DNA of 64,000 nt from Chamaelirium japonicum. Its lineage: Eukaryota > Streptophyta > Magnoliopsida > Liliales > Melanthiaceae. Position numbers and translations under genes: made by a program. Of the stretch, positions 12,487 through 25,879 are shown piece by piece; position 1 is the first letter of the stretch, and every line of letters begins with the position of its first letter. The DNA lies in assembly GCA_947650365.1 (NCBI GenBank), contig OX393553.1, positions 36,344,526 through 36,408,525 on the forward strand, written 5' to 3'. The notes beneath the pieces were generated by a model. It worked only from the letters and a program-made list of their open reading frames with translations, did not search any database and had not been told where the DNA came from.

Positions 12487-13861
12487 TGATGCAGACGCCG
12501 ATAAGGTGCACTACAATCTTAACCCCTTTTAGGGTTCCCTTTGGTCAATAACTAGGATTTAGTGATCAATATAGCGTCGTATAACTCGAAAAGACAACAA
12601 ACATAAATTATCTCACGCAGTTCTAACAGTCCATGCAGTCAACATAAAGCAGATTTAAGATTGAACAATAAAAGACGTAATATTATCACAAAACTAATTT
12701 CAGCATATAAAAGATAAATCGCAGCAATAGATATTGAAATTTAAAGATAGGTTTGCATCAGATTTTCACTAAAAATAGGCTAAATATGCTTGCAATGGTG
12801 ACCGACAGACTAAAGATAGCAAATCTAATGAGTAGGCATATGTTAGGGCTTCAATTAGCGACGAAACGGGGCGAATACGGCTGCGATGCGGAGCGGAGGC
12901 AATAGAAACAAAGGAAAAACGATGCGGATGCGATGGAAAAATAAGGGAAATGATAGATACTGCCTGGGGTTTCCCGCCGTGGGTCGATTGCGAGGATGCG
13001 CCGATGATCCCGCACACGGAACAAGGCCGGACGTCGGGAGAAGCCGGATCCTTCGGAAAAACAAAACCGAGACCTTCACGAGGCGAAGTCGCGGATGCGA
13101 TGAGGGTCGGGGACACGAGTCTCTCCCGGAAGCTCTCACGAAGAGGCACGAATTTCAGCAATGATCAAAACTGAAATCTCATTCTTTCATCTTTTTGTAG
13201 CATTAGGGTTTTCCTTTTGGATGGCTAAGATCAAGGGAAATAAGAGTTGGATGGTGGGGATGCAAAGGGCTAAGAAAGGCAAGGAAAAGGGAGAGAAACA
13301 AGGGAGAGAAGAGAGAGAGAAGAGAGGGATGGAAGAAAGGGGTCGGGTGTCTCGGGATCCGCGCGGACAAGGGGGCCGGTCGGGTGTTTCACAGGAAAAA
13401 GAGAGGAGGGGGGGCGGTAACTCAATAGAAGCCCTATTGGGCTTAAGATAAGTCCATTTAGTCCCTAACTGAAGCTCATATGCAGCCACGTCATCAAATT
13501 GAGTTATTTCACTATCTAACCGTCGGTTTCGAGACATAATCTCGTCCGTCGGTACCCCGCAAACACAAAACGCACCCAGATTTTTATTAATAAGATGCAG
13601 AAACTCACCCGAGAAGACCCGGATTCAATCCGAAAAGCCCTCGGATGAGATCATGGACATCCCCCATGAATTGGGCAAAAACACAAATAGTACTAAGTGC
13701 TGAAATTAGGCCAAAAACATAGAAAATGGCCAAAAACTGAAATAAACGGCTAACAAGTCCCATATGGCTAATTTCCTCCAAGCATAAAATAAAAACGACT
13801 GTAAATAAAGATCTTTGGCGATGAACTGAAGATGCGGCGATGATCTGATGATGCTGCATCA
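12487..13861 (-). repeat. 3' LTR of the Gypsy element
   Basis: It begins 'tgatgcagacgccgat' and ends 'gctgcatca' on the plus strand. It aligns along its length with 19046-20418, apart from scattered substitutions and small indels around 13300-13400. ORFs in it are LTR read-through, not genes. Confidence 0.93.
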
Positions 13862-13869
13862 ACTCCCCC
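13862..13869 (-). promoter_or_regulatory. Polypurine tract of the Gypsy element
   Basis: The minus strand reads GGGGGAGT immediately before the 3' LTR, the expected place for the plus-strand primer of reverse transcription. Confidence 0.7.
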
Positions 13870-13929
13870 GGACTAGAAAGAACTCGCCTCCGTCGAGTGG
13901 ACGTCCAGCTGGTGTACGAGGTCGGGCCG

Positions 13930-15549
13930 CTGTGCTCGCAACTATGGCTCATCCACCCAGGTACAGTCTGAAAGTGGCCTGCCTACCCACCGAACAAGGA
14001 ACCGTCAGAAAACACCGCGGCGGGTAGCAAGCTCTCTGACGTCAACTATCTCCTGTATCTGCTCTGTCTCGTCTCGCCGTGCATCTGAAAAAGGAATCTG
14101 TGGCGCTGAAGGCGTATCTGGCCGGTCTCCGTGGAAAGGGAACAACTCTGAGATGTTGAAGATCGGCGATGTCGGCATATCATCTGGCAAATCCAGCAGG
14201 TAAGCATTGGGTCCCAACGCTCGGAGAACGCGGAAGGGCCCAAACTTCCTCTGGCTCAGCTTCCCATAAGATCCTGTAGGAAACCGCTCTCTGCGAAAGT
14301 AAATGAGGACGCAGTCCCCTGGCTGAAAAGTGCTCTCGCGCCTGTGTAAATCTGCGCTTGCCTTATACCTGGCATTGCTTTCCCTCAGTTTCTCAAGCGA
14401 CTCTCGTTGTACGGTCTTGATGTGTTCAAGGAATTTATCAGCATCAGCACTCGCAGGACCTGTAGGCGGTAAGGCAGTTCTATCCAGGAAATGGGGAATA
14501 ACATGGCCATAGACGATTTCAAAAGGAGTTTTACCTACTGAGCGATTAATTGAACTATTATATGTGAATTCAGTTTGTGATAAAACTACATCCCAATGTT
14601 TCGGTCTTTTACCAGCTAGACATCGAAGCATATCCCCTAGGTTACGGTTGACAACTTCCGTTTGTCCATCAGTTTGAGGGTGATACGCGCTACTGTATTA
14701 AAGTTTAGTTCCTAACTTTGACCAAAGAGTACGCCAAAAGTGGCTCAAAAATCTAGTGTCCCTATCAGATGTGAATGACCTTGGAATGCCATGCAGACGA
14801 ACAACTTCCCTAAAGAATAACTCAACTACATGAGATGCATCAGAAGTTTTCCTACATGGTATGAAATGTGCCATCTTAGAAAATCGGTCTACAACCACAA
14901 AGATTGAATCGACGCGCCGAAGTGTTCGAGGTAGACCCACAATGAAATCCATGGTGATATCCTCCTAAGGACGAGCAGGGATTGGTAGAGGAATGTACAG
15001 ACCTGTGTTCTGCTTCCTACCTTTGAACATTTGACAGGTTCGACATCGTTGCACAAACTTGACGACATCTTTCCTTAGGTGAGGCCAAAAGTAGCGTCGC
15101 TCTACTGACTCAATTGTTTTGGTTTGGCCAAAATGACCTCCCAAATTACTTCCGTGTAATTCATAGATTAACGTATCTCTAAAAGATTCATACGGATTTT
15201 CCTCAGAGACGGTCCCTTCATGGGTGTTCTGAACAAGACTCTCGCGAAGGGAACACTCAGGGATGCACAGGCGGGTTCCACGGAACAAGAATCCCTTTTG
15301 GACGATATAGGATGCCGTGGGATCAGTGCCCGTTTCCTGACAGGATTCCCAGATGGGACCGAAGTACGGATCAGTCGCGTACATTGATTTCAAAGCGTCA
15401 AAAGAAGCAATGACGGGCTGTAAAGTGACTAGCATCAGGCCTCGTCGACTCAAAGCGTCAGCAGCTCTATTCAGGACTCCAGCCTTATATCTGAGGTTGA
15501 ACGTGTACTCTTGCAAGAAATTTGACCACTTAGCATGACGTTGGTTCAA
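13930..15549 (-). pseudogene. Gypsy integrase region with chromodomain-like C-terminus
   Basis: The order on the minus strand is as follows. The HHCC zinc-binding domain comes first (HFGQTKTIESVERRYFWPHL ... CRTCQMFKGRK). The catalytic core follows ([72 protein letters not shown]). After that come the GPFRVL region and a chromodomain-like FLVRWVGRPL...TWVDEP end. It is a fossil copy; the domains are recognisable but the frame is broken. Confidence 0.88.
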
Positions 15550-15563
15550 GCTACGCTGAGACT

Positions 15564-16565
15564 TCAGTAGCGAAGTGCTTCGTGGTCAGAATTGAGCACA
15601 AATTCTCGCTGGATCAAGTAATGCCTCCAGTGCTTGAGGGCTTGAACAACCGCGTAAAACTCAATGTCGTATGTCGAGTAATTCAAACGTGCGGCGTTCA
15701 GCTTCTCGCTGAAGAATGCGACGGGACGTCCCTCTTGACTAAGGACTGCTCTTATCCCGACGTGAGAGGCATCACAATCAATCTCAAAGACCTTTTCAAA
15801 GTTCGGGAGTGCCAAAACTGGAGCACTCATCATCTTGGTCTTGATGAGGTCGAAACTCGCTTCAACTTCGGGGGTCCAAAGGAAACCACCCTTCTTCATA
15901 CAGTTCGTGAGAGGTGCAATGACGGAACTAAAGTTCTTAATGAATCTGCGATAGAAGGACGCTAGACCATGGAACCGTCGCACATCACTAACGTTCTTTG
16001 GAATGGGCCATGATTTGATGGCTTCGATCTTCTCTGGATCGACCCGTATCCCTTCGGAGCACACGATGTAGCCTAGAAAGGTCAAGCTGTCTGTCAGAAA
16101 GGTGCACTTCTTCAGATGAATGTACATCTTATCTTTCCTTAGCGTTTTCAGGACCTCTCGCAAGTGCTCGACATGTTGTTCAGCTGTCGTACTATAGATA
16201 AGTATGTCATCAAAGTATACGACAACGAATTTTCCTATGAATGGTCTGAGCACCCGATTCATAAACCTCATAAAGGTAATTGGTGCATTCGATAGACCAA
16301 ATGGCATTACTAGTCATTCATACAGTCCTTCCCGGGTTTTAAATGCAGTCTTCCATTCTTCACCGGGTCGTACGCGGATCTGATGATAACCGCTACGAAG
16401 ATCAATTTTCGAAAAGATTTTCGCGCCATGTAGCATGTCAAGCATATCATCCAATCGGGGAATCGAAAATCTATACTTGACAATTATTCGATTGATGGCA
16501 CAGCAATCTATGCACATTCTCCTGTCCCATCCTTCTTGGGAGTTAGGAGTGCAGGTACTGCGCAT
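15564..16565 (-). pseudogene. Gypsy reverse transcriptase / RNase H region
   Basis: RT fingers and palm motifs are visible ([59 protein letters not shown]). These are followed by the connection and RNase H regions ([59 protein letters not shown]). This is the catalytic core for copying the element RNA into DNA. It is broken as a whole. Confidence 0.9.
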
Positions 16566-16599
16566 GGACTCATGCTTTCTTGGATTAGTCCCTTTTGCA

Positions 16600-17420
16600 G
16601 TAACTCGGTAACCTGTCGACGCATCTCCTCATACTCAGATGGACTCATTCGGTAGTTAGGAAGGTGAGGTAGCGTCGCTCCTGGGACTAGGTCAACGCAA
16701 TGTTGAATATCCCGAAGAGGTGGAAGTCCTTCAGGTAGTTCCTCTGGGATGAGATCATTGAAGTCTTCAAGTAGGACTCGAACCTCATGAGGAATGCTAG
16801 GGCCCTCTGTGGCCTCTTTTGCTACTAGGAAAAAGATGGAGCGAGATTCTCTAAGCTCGTCCTCGAAACAAGCTTGTGTCAGCAATGTTGGTAGGGCTTT
16901 CAGTTTCTCTTTTGGTAATTTTGGGGTGACGGGTGGGGGTGTCGTCTCACTAGAAATTGGTCGCAGGGGCTCCCTCTGAGGCACTAAGGTGATATTATAG
17001 TCATCTTTGCAGAAGGAGTAAGTGTTCTTCTCCCCATCGTGTTTTGTCTTATTGTCGTACTGCCACGGTCGGCCCAACAGAATGTGACAAATGCCCAAGG
17101 GCGCCACGTCACACTAAACGGCTTCCTTATACATTTTGCCAATGGTGTATTCGACTAGGCATCGCTCTTTAATAGCGACATCTGATCCTTTCTTAAACCA
17201 AGACAAGTTGTATGGCTTGACCAGCTTCTCTTTCTTGAGCCCTAACTTGTCGACCATGATCTGGGCGACCAAGTTCTCGGTACTACCACTGTCTATGATG
17301 AGGACGCAATGCCTCTCCTTTAAGGTACAAGTGGTGTGAAAGATGTTCCTTCTAAGCCATCGATCTAGTTCAGGAGCTTTTGGTGCCGACAAAACACGGT
17401 GCATGACTAGTGCATGCGTT
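16600..17420 (-). pseudogene. Gypsy protease and RT-linker region
   Basis: The retropepsin active-site motif is seen as LIIDSGSTENLVAQIMVDKL, followed by the aspartic-protease-like stretch and the linker [20 protein letters not shown] that precedes RT in plant Gypsy pol. The region is contiguous with gag upstream. It is a fossil region. Confidence 0.8.
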
Positions 17421-18469
17421 GCCTCGTCAGCTGCAGCGACGATATCATGTGTTTCGTCATCCTCCTGATATTCGGTATCTCTAGGATCATCATCATGCCC
17501 TTTTTCAGCCATGTTGTTTAGGGTTTCCTCAGTTGGCTCTTCACTTTCTGTCAGATGGGTCTGAGGTCTCCTTTTTGGGCATTGGGCGATGAGATGTCCT
17601 ACTTCTCCACACTCGAAGCATTTGTAAGTCGCGCCTGGTGGTCGACTCCCTATCGCACTTCGCTTACGACTTGGTTGTTCAACCCGACCAGGGGGTTGAT
17701 GGGTTCTTGATGGAGTTGTAGTCGGAGTGGGAACAGGTGGGGTGACTCTGGTAGGGGGTGCTCCTCTTCCAGCTGAAGGGGCACCTGGGGGTACTCTAGG
17801 GGCAACCTCTCTCCTAAAGGCTCGTTGTTGAATCTTCTCAGCCTTGAGAGCTTGCCTAGATGCTTCTATCACAGTGAGGATGGTCTGCATTGCTAGCGCG
17901 TCCTGAATTTGATAGCGCAATCCCGAGACGTAGCGTGCAACCTTCTGTTCATCGTCTTCCGGGATGGCGTTACGAATGGTCAGGATGTCAAACTCTTCAG
18001 TGTACTCCTGTACGCTTCGATTGCCTTGTTTCAGGCTAAGCAATCTCTGGTACAGAGAGGTACGGTAGTCAGGAGGAAGGTACTTTAGTCGCATCTTGTC
18101 ACGCATTTTGGCCCACGTTGCGACCTTTTGCTTCCCTTTCCTAAGGCGACTTGTTTGTAACTCTCGCCACCAAACCAAAGCGGCTCCTTTCAGTTTAGTT
18201 GCCACGAGTTTGACTTTTCGATCGTCAGGGAGATCTTTCCATTCAAAGAAGTGCTCGACGCTTTCTATCCAGTCAAGGAATGCGTCAGCATTATGGATTC
18301 CCCTAAAGTCATCGATGTCAACTCGAACTCCATAACCTTGGGATCTCTCAAGGGCTCGCACAAGGCGCTCTTCCATGTCGTGCTGATCACGCGCATGCTG
18401 CTCTCTAGGGTTTCTGGGACGACCGAACTGAACGTACTCTCGTTCTAAGTCTACGTCAGACTCGTCCAA
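17420..18469 (-). pseudogene. Gypsy gag (capsid and zinc knuckle)
   Basis: The protein has a capsid-type region (FLDWIESVEHFFEWKDLPDD, VKLVATKLKGAALVWWRELQ, YLPPDYRTSLYQRLLSLKQG, SVQEYTEEFDILTIRN), as in plant retrotransposon gag. It is followed by a Pro/Thr-rich linker and a CCHC zinc knuckle, CFECGEVGHLIAQC. It runs in frame towards the protease region. About 500 nt of leader lie between its start and the primer site. Confidence 0.9.
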
Positions 18470-19030
18470 CTCAGCTTCAGACTCAGGGGGTGAGTCAAGA
18501 TAGTCAGCTCGATTTCGTTCGTGCGGTTGGTATCGGTTGTGATTCTGAGGTAAGGCGTGGTTCTGGTTCTGAGGTGGGGTTGGAATCGGATTTCGATTTA
18601 AGCCCTGGTCTCGGTCTTGCTATTCGACCCTATGACCCTCGGCATGTGGATTGGCTTCTGCCCCTCCCGGGTCCTCTTCGACCGGTCGGGTATGAGGGTA
18701 GACGCCTCTATCTTGTAACAGTAATCCCAGCCTATCGGTGATCTCTTGCAACAAGGTTGCATGTCGATCCAACGTATTTTGGGTCGCTTCTTGCCAAGCA
18801 CCACGAGGCTGCGGTCTTCGGGGAAAACGTCCCCGATTCCGGGCATCCCGGTGCAGATGGGTACGGTCAGCCATGGGTTATGAGGTAGGCAGATGTTTCA
18901 CACGATGCAATCCTAACACTAGATGCAATTTCAAGCACGCAAAATTATGTCCTATGCAAAATCAGCAAAGAAAAAGATGAGGGTTTGCTGAAATTCAGCA
19001 CTCAAAAGAAACCCGAACAGGTTCTTTCGA

Positions 19031-19042
19031 GCTCTGATACCA
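19031..19042 (-). promoter_or_regulatory. tRNA-iMet primer-binding site (Gypsy)
   Basis: The minus strand reads TGGTATCAGAGC, complementary to the 3' end of plant initiator methionine tRNA. It is three bases inside the 5' LTR, fixing element orientation. Confidence 0.9.
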
Positions 19043-19045
19043 ACT

Positions 19046-20418
19046 TGATGCAGGCGCCGATAAGGTGCACTACAATCTTAACCCCTTTTAGGGTTCCCTT
19101 TGGTCAATAACTAGGATTTAGTGATCAATATAGCGTCGTATAACTCGAAAAGACAGCAAACATAAATTATCTCATGCAGTTCTAACAGTCCATGCAGTCA
19201 ACATAAAGCAGATTTAAGATTGAACAATAAAAGACGCAATATTATCACAAAACTAATTTCAGCATATAAAAGATTAAATCGCAGCAATTGATATTGAAAT
19301 TTAAAGATAGGTTTGCATCAGATTTTCACTAAAAATAGACTAAATATGCTTGCAAGGGTGACCGATAGACTAAAGATAGCAAATCTAATGAGTAGGCATA
19401 TGTTAGGGCTTCAACTAGCGACGAAACGGGGCGAATACAACTGCGATGCGGAGCGGAGGCAATAGAAACAAAGGGAAAACGATGCGGATGCGATGGAAAA
19501 ATAAGGGAAATGATAGATACTGCCTGGGGTTTCCCGCCGTGGGTCGATTGCGAGGATGCGCCGATGATCCCGCACAAGTAGCAAGGCCGGACGTCGGGAG
19601 AAGCCGGATCCTTCGGAAAAACAAAACCGAGGCCTTCACGAGGCGAAGTCGCGGATGCGGCGAGGGTCGGAGACACGAGTCTCTCCCGGAAGCTCTCACG
19701 AAGAGGCACGAATTTCAGCAATGATCAAAACTGAAATCTCATTCTTTCTTCATCTTTTTGTAGCATTAGAGTTTTCCTTTTGGATGGCTAAGATCAAGGG
19801 AAATAAGAGTTGGATGGTGGGGATGCAAATGGCTAAAAAAGGCAAGGAAAAGGGAGAGAAACAAGGGAGAGAAGAGAGGGACGGAAGCAAGGGGTCGGGT
19901 GTCTCGGGATCCGCGCGGACAAGGGGGATGGACGGTGTTTCACGGGAAAAAGAGAGGAGGAGGGGCGGTAACTCAATAAAAGCCCTATTGGGCTTAAGAT
20001 AAGCCCATTTAGTCCCTAACTGAAGCCCACATGCTGCCACGTCATCAAATTGAGTTATTTCGCTATCTAACCGTCGGTTTCGAGACATAATATCGTCCGT
20101 CGGTACCCCGCAAACACACGCACCCAGATTTTTATTAATAACATACAGAAACTCACCCGAGAAGACCCGGATTCAATCTGAAAAGCCCTCGGATGAGATC
20201 ATGGACATCCCCAATGAATTGGGCAAAAACACAAATAGTACTAAATGCTGAAATTAGGCCAAAAACATAGAAAATGGCCAAAAACTGAAATAAACGGCTA
20301 ACAAGTCCCATATGGTTAATGTCCTCCAAGCATAAAATAAAAACGACTGTAAATAAAGATCTCTGGCGATGAACTGAAGATGCAGCGATGATCTGATGAT
20401 GTTGATCATGCTGCATCA
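19046..20418 (-). repeat. 5' LTR of the Gypsy element
   Basis: The 1373-bp partner of 12487-13861, ending 'gctgcatca' next to the right TSD ACAAC. It differs from its partner at about 45-50 positions plus a few short indels by eye. Confidence 0.93.
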
Positions 20419-20614
20419 ACAACTCTATTATAGTGTAAAGGAGGAAAAATGGAGCATAATTCATTGGAGGCAAAGGTGGGTCATAAGGGGAGAAGGATGC
20501 AATAATCCTACATCATGGATTTGTTATTGCATTTCAGATTTATTGCTTATATACGTAACTCTTTGAGCTGTCAGTTGTCTAGGAGAGAGTTGTCATGTAA
20601 TAGTTGAGGCATAG

Positions 20615-20868
20615 ATCAATGGCAAGGAACCGACACACGAACGTACCATGTGTGATATTACCATGGCCGACATAAGGTACAATTACATGTATCATTCCAA
20701 CAAACATGATGATGTAATATTCTTTACATTCTCTATGATAATAATAAATGTATATTACCATCCTGAAGGTTCCCAATAAATGTGTGGCTCGTGATCCGAT
20801 TACTTTCGTCGATCACGATTTGGCTAGCAAAATGGATAATGGTGTATTAGTGTGAATATAGATTTTGG
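20615..20868. repeat. Unit 1 of a direct duplication
   Basis: The sequence from 'ggcaaggaaccgacacac' to 'atggataatggtg' recurs as a second unit that starts at 20872 and resumes after the hAT insertion at 22464. Blocks such as 'attaccatggccgacata', 'gtgatccgattactttcg' and 'ctagcaaaa' match. No coding sense was found. Confidence 0.8.
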
Positions 20869-20910
20869 CAAGGAACTGACACATTACCCTACCATGTATG
20901 ATATTACCAT

Positions 20911-22463
20911 CATGGTTTGAAGTTTTGATTGGGGTCGAAACGAAAGCAGGTCTGAAACCTTGAATCGCTCCGATTTCGATGAAATTTTGGTCAATATGGT
21001 AAGCCATCGAATTTTCGGACAAAAAAGTGGAGGGCCACAGAAATCAGGCCTATTTCATCGTTTTCGATGAGATTTCGCCCGAAAGTAAGAGAGTCCATTG
21101 AAGCTACATGTTGGCCCCTATTTTGGAATAAATCTAACCCCTCCCTCTATTCCCACATAGTGCTGATTTCAATGAAGTTGATCGTTTCAGAGGCATTTCA
21201 AGCATTTTGACCAAAACCAGCCTACAGATTTTGAAACCTGTGGGCTGGTTTCGGTGGGCTAAGGGTTGGTTTCGACCGAAACCACCCAAACTTCACTTGA
21301 TTTCACCGGACTTCACCTAAATTCAACTGATTTCGACCAAAGTTGCCGGATCCCACCATCAGAATTGCTCGGAAGCGCCGGATTTCGCAACAGATCTCGC
21401 AAGCTCAGATTCCGCCAAAATCGTTAAATTCGCAGAAATACCAGATTTCGCCGTCGGACCTCGCCAAATTCCACTGGACCTCATCAGATCCCATTGAACC
21501 TCGCCAAATTTTGTTGGAACTTGCCCCTGGATCTCGCCGGATTCACCATCTGATACATCGGATCTAGCCAAACTTTGTCGGATTTCACCGGATCTTATCT
21601 CCGAATCTCGTCGGACCACCGGAGTCGTTAGATTTTGCAGTTAGATTCGTTCGGATTTTGATTGATGACATCATCCTCACTACCCTCATCGGTGCAGTCG
21701 CCTCTGCCACCACTGCCCTCGTTGATGTAGTTGTCTCTATCACTATTGTCACCGCCGACGCAGTTGTCTCGACAGGCATCATTTTTGCTGGTGTTCTTGC
21801 CAGCATCTGAATTGTGGGATATGTATGTACCCGTTATTTCCGTTGAAGAGCAAAACGCTGCTAGGTGACGTAGGTAGGACGTTCCGAGTAGAATTCATCT
21901 GTACAGGATGAGTCGTAATATTCTTTGGAATAAGATGAAGCATAATGTTATATGGCGAATAATGTTGTACGTCGAGACCCGTTCCCTCTTTTTCAGAAGA
22001 ATATGGATGGAGATATTGTTATATGGACATATATATTACACTGTTATATTGTTGAGAGACAACTAATAACTAAAAAGGCAAAATGAAGGAAAATAAAGAG
22101 ACGACTGTTGAGAAAAAGAAAAAGACAGACAACTATTAAATAATGGAACGAGGCGAGGGCAATGACACTAAACAAAACGATGCAAATATATAATATATAA
22201 TGATTATCAAGTTTTTTTTAGTTCATTGGTATTTCATCTTGGTTATCATGGTCCATGCAAGCTTACTAAGTTACTATTATTTGATAATTGGTATGCTTTC
22301 TAACAGCAATTCATATAAATATGTACAACACTACCATAAAAGATTTCAATTTTAAAATACTTTAAAAAAAAACAAAATACCTCCTCTCTTAATTTTTACA
22401 ATATCGAACTTTCAGTTTTGGTGTTGACCGAAACTAGACAAGAAACCGAAAGTGAAAACCTTG
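20911..22463. mobile_element. Non-autonomous hAT element splitting the duplicated unit
   Basis: A perfect 8-bp duplication ATTACCAT lies at 20903-20910 and 22464-22471. The ends are imperfect inverted repeats (CATGGTTTGAAG; CAAGGTTTTCAC read inward from the right). The interior has degenerate short repeats of the 'tcgccggatctcgcc' kind (21300-21620) and no transposase. ORFs through it are repeat-derived. Confidence 0.8.
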
Positions 22464-22660
22464 ATTACCATGGCCGACATAGGGTACGATTACTTGTATC
22501 ATACCAACGAGCATGTTGATGTATTATTCTGTGGATTCCCTATGATAATAATATATGCCTATTATCCTCATGAAGGGTTCCCAATGAATGTGTGGCACGT
22601 GATCCGATTACTTTCGACTATCACGATTTCTCTAGCAAAAGGGGTAATGGTGGTAATAAA
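22464..22660. repeat. Remainder of unit 2 of the direct duplication
   Basis: Continues unit 2 after the hAT element ('attaccatggccgacataggg' through 'gcaaaaggggtaatggtggt'), about 85-90% like 20655-20850. Confidence 0.8.
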
Positions 22661-23924
<1,264 letters not shown>

Positions 23925-24041
23925 AATTTTGATAGAATTTACTGGACCATAACCAATAAAAACCCTAAAATTCCAAACCGAACCATTTATTTCGGGACAA
24001 TCACTAAATTTAGCAACTTTTTAAGAGGAGGGGTTTCTCAC

Positions 24042-24225
24042 TCGGCAATTGGACGTCGATCTGGAACGTGCCGCCCTCGTAGGGAGTGCCGATCGGACCA
24101 GATATGGAGCCGGAGAGGTGGGTGAGGTTGGAGCCGCCGGCGTAGGGGCTGATGGTGACCCCGGAGATCGCCGCGTCCCGGTTGCACTCCGAGAGCTCTT
24201 TCTGCACCCTCGACACGTCCAACAT
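24042..24225 (-). CDS. UBC27: UBC27-like ubiquitin-conjugating enzyme E2, exon 1
   Basis: This exon encodes the first 61 residues of an E2 that would pass ubiquitin from E1 to substrates or E3 ligases in cytosol or nucleus. The start at 24225 gives MLDVSRVQKELSECN, matching the MIDFSRIQKEL-type start of plant UBC27; an upstream in-frame ATG (24246) would add seven residues and is less likely. The N-terminal helix, then LSGSISGPIGTPYEGGTFQI, is the E2 fold up to the beta-sheet. The donor is CCGA|GTGAGA. The exon is GC-rich, unlike the surrounding DNA. The catalytic Cys and the C-terminal UBA domain would be in later exons outside the window. Only exon 2 (10070-10118) is found downstream, about 13.9 kb away. 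A weak TATA-like CTATATTC lies about 100 bp upstream. Confidence 0.9.
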
Positions 24226-24641
24226 CTTGGGATCTCGCGAAAACAAAGCGAATTTGCAACGGAGAATGATCGCAGATGCTTCGATGAAGAGGGAGAGAAG
24301 GAAACCCTAATCAGGAAGGGGGGAATATAGATAGCTGCAATGGAGGGTTTGTTGGTTTGCTGCTCCTTTTTCTCTCTTCCCCTCTCTTTTTTGATAATAA
24401 AAGGAGGGGAACGAGATACTGCGTCCAAAAGCTATACAGTCCTCCTACTTTGTATGATGGAGCTCAGGAGTTTTTGTTTGGGGTTTTTTGACCTTGGCCT
24501 CCAGTTATTTCAATTAATTAAAAAGGACCCCTCTGGTCTTAATTTTTTAGCCTTACCCGTAGTTGACAATAAATCCACATGGCCTTCTGTAATAAAAAAC
24601 ATTTGTGGGGGGCTAAAACTTAAAAGTTAAGGTCAGAGGAG

Positions 24642-24937
24642 TAGGGATAGCAGCGGTGCGTTTTAAAACTGAAAACCGCGGTAAACCGCACCTTTTGGTT
24701 TGTCAAAATATAAAACCACCGCGGTGCAATGCGGTTTCGGCTTCCGATTTCGATGTAGCGGTGCGGTTTCGGTTTTGACCAAAATCGTATAAAATCGCAC
24801 TGTTTAGGCTATTATAATGATAAACCACGGTGCACCACACCTCATCGCACCGCATAATGCAGTTTAGGTTCTACATAATGGTAAACCGTCGCGGTGCGGT
24901 TTTGATTTTGCCCAAAACCGCACCGCTGCCATCCCTA
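24642..24937. mobile_element. 296-bp hAT-type MITE
   Basis: Its inverted ends are TAGGGATAGCAGCGGTGCG and CGCACCGCTGCCATCCCTA. The 8-bp flanks CAGAGGAG and CAGAGGGG match at seven of eight. The interior repeats 'gcggtgcggttt / aaaccgca' motifs. It lies just upstream of UBC27-like exon 1 on the minus strand, that is, in the gene's upstream region. Confidence 0.85.
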
Positions 24938-25105
24938 CAGAGGGGTACTTTTTCATTACCCAAATTAAGTGAGAGGTAAGGTCACATTTTTGTTTGGGGA
25001 ATTTTATTCATACCCCAAAAATCGGTAACTAGGCTCCCGTGTCCCACCCGTTTCATAATAACTTACTCAAAAAATTTAAAATATCATTTATACCCTTATC
25101 TTATA

Positions 25106-25518
25106 GGGTTTTTTTTTTCAAAACATCATTTTAAAAAAAATATATTTTAATAGCCACATGTCAAAAATAATTTCAAAAGTGGCTATTTATCTGCCACATG
25201 GCCGCCACATCAGCTCTTTGGTGAATTTTTTATCCAATAAAATCGGTAATTGGGATACCGACTTTGAAATCGGTATTTTATTTACCGATTTACACTACAG
25301 ATCACATGTGAATGTGATGGTCTCCTTTTTTAAAAGTAAACTTTAAAGCTAAAAGTGGTATTGGAAACTGATATTTCACATACCGATTTTACTAGACATA
25401 AAATTTTCAGCATATAACTGACATGGCGGTCACGTGGCGGGCTACTTTTGAAATTATTTTTGACATATGATTATTAAAATAATATTTTTTTTATAAAAAT
25501 GCTATTTAAAAAAAAACC
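25106..25518. mobile_element. Mutator-like MITE nested in family X copy A
   Basis: 413 bp with a perfect 9-bp duplication TATCTTATA (25097-25105 and 25519-25527). Its inverted arms are over 100 bp (for example 'tgtcaaaaataatttcaaaa' at about 25160, pairing near 25445). The 9-bp TSD plus long TIRs are the Mutator (MULE) pattern. The centre has 'accgattt / aaatcggt' repeats and no ORF. Confidence 0.85.
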
Positions 25519-25775
25519 TATCTTATACCCAACATCCAACTAAAACCTAAAATAGAACCTTTTGGGCATCGACTGCAATTAAAAAGTAATTGAGCAGTGG
25601 CAATGGCATGGTTGTGGCGTCATTGACAGCGACATCGACAACATGGCTTGAAGATCTTACTTCCACTCGATCGGATTCCTCCATAGACAGCAACATAGCT
25701 CGAAGATCCCACTTTCCCCGATCGGATTCCTCCATACAAGATCTAACCCCTCTAGCAATGGGGAAAGAAGAGAGA

Positions 25776-25879
<104 letters not shown>

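Larger units (their letters stand above)
12487..20418 (-). mobile_element. Ty3/Gypsy chromovirus-type LTR retrotransposon, two LTRs
   Basis: The element is flanked by a perfect 5-bp target duplication ACAAC (12482-12486 and 20419-20423). Its LTRs are 1375 and 1373 bp with TG...CA ends. Reading on the minus strand the order is 5' LTR, initiator-Met tRNA primer site, gag, protease, RT, RNase H, integrase, chromodomain-like end, polypurine tract, 3' LTR, which is the Ty3/Gypsy order. A chromodomain-like tail after integrase points to a chromovirus clade. All parts are present but the coding region is broken in several places. LTR divergence is roughly 3-4% by eye, suggesting insertion about 1-1.5 million years ago. 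It lies within intron 1 of the UBC27-like gene. Confidence 0.93.

Noticed and set aside
12769-13537. Overlapping ORFs at 12769-13537, with twins at 19329-20088
   Set aside because: They are LTR sequence of the Gypsy element, present in both LTRs, without a domain.
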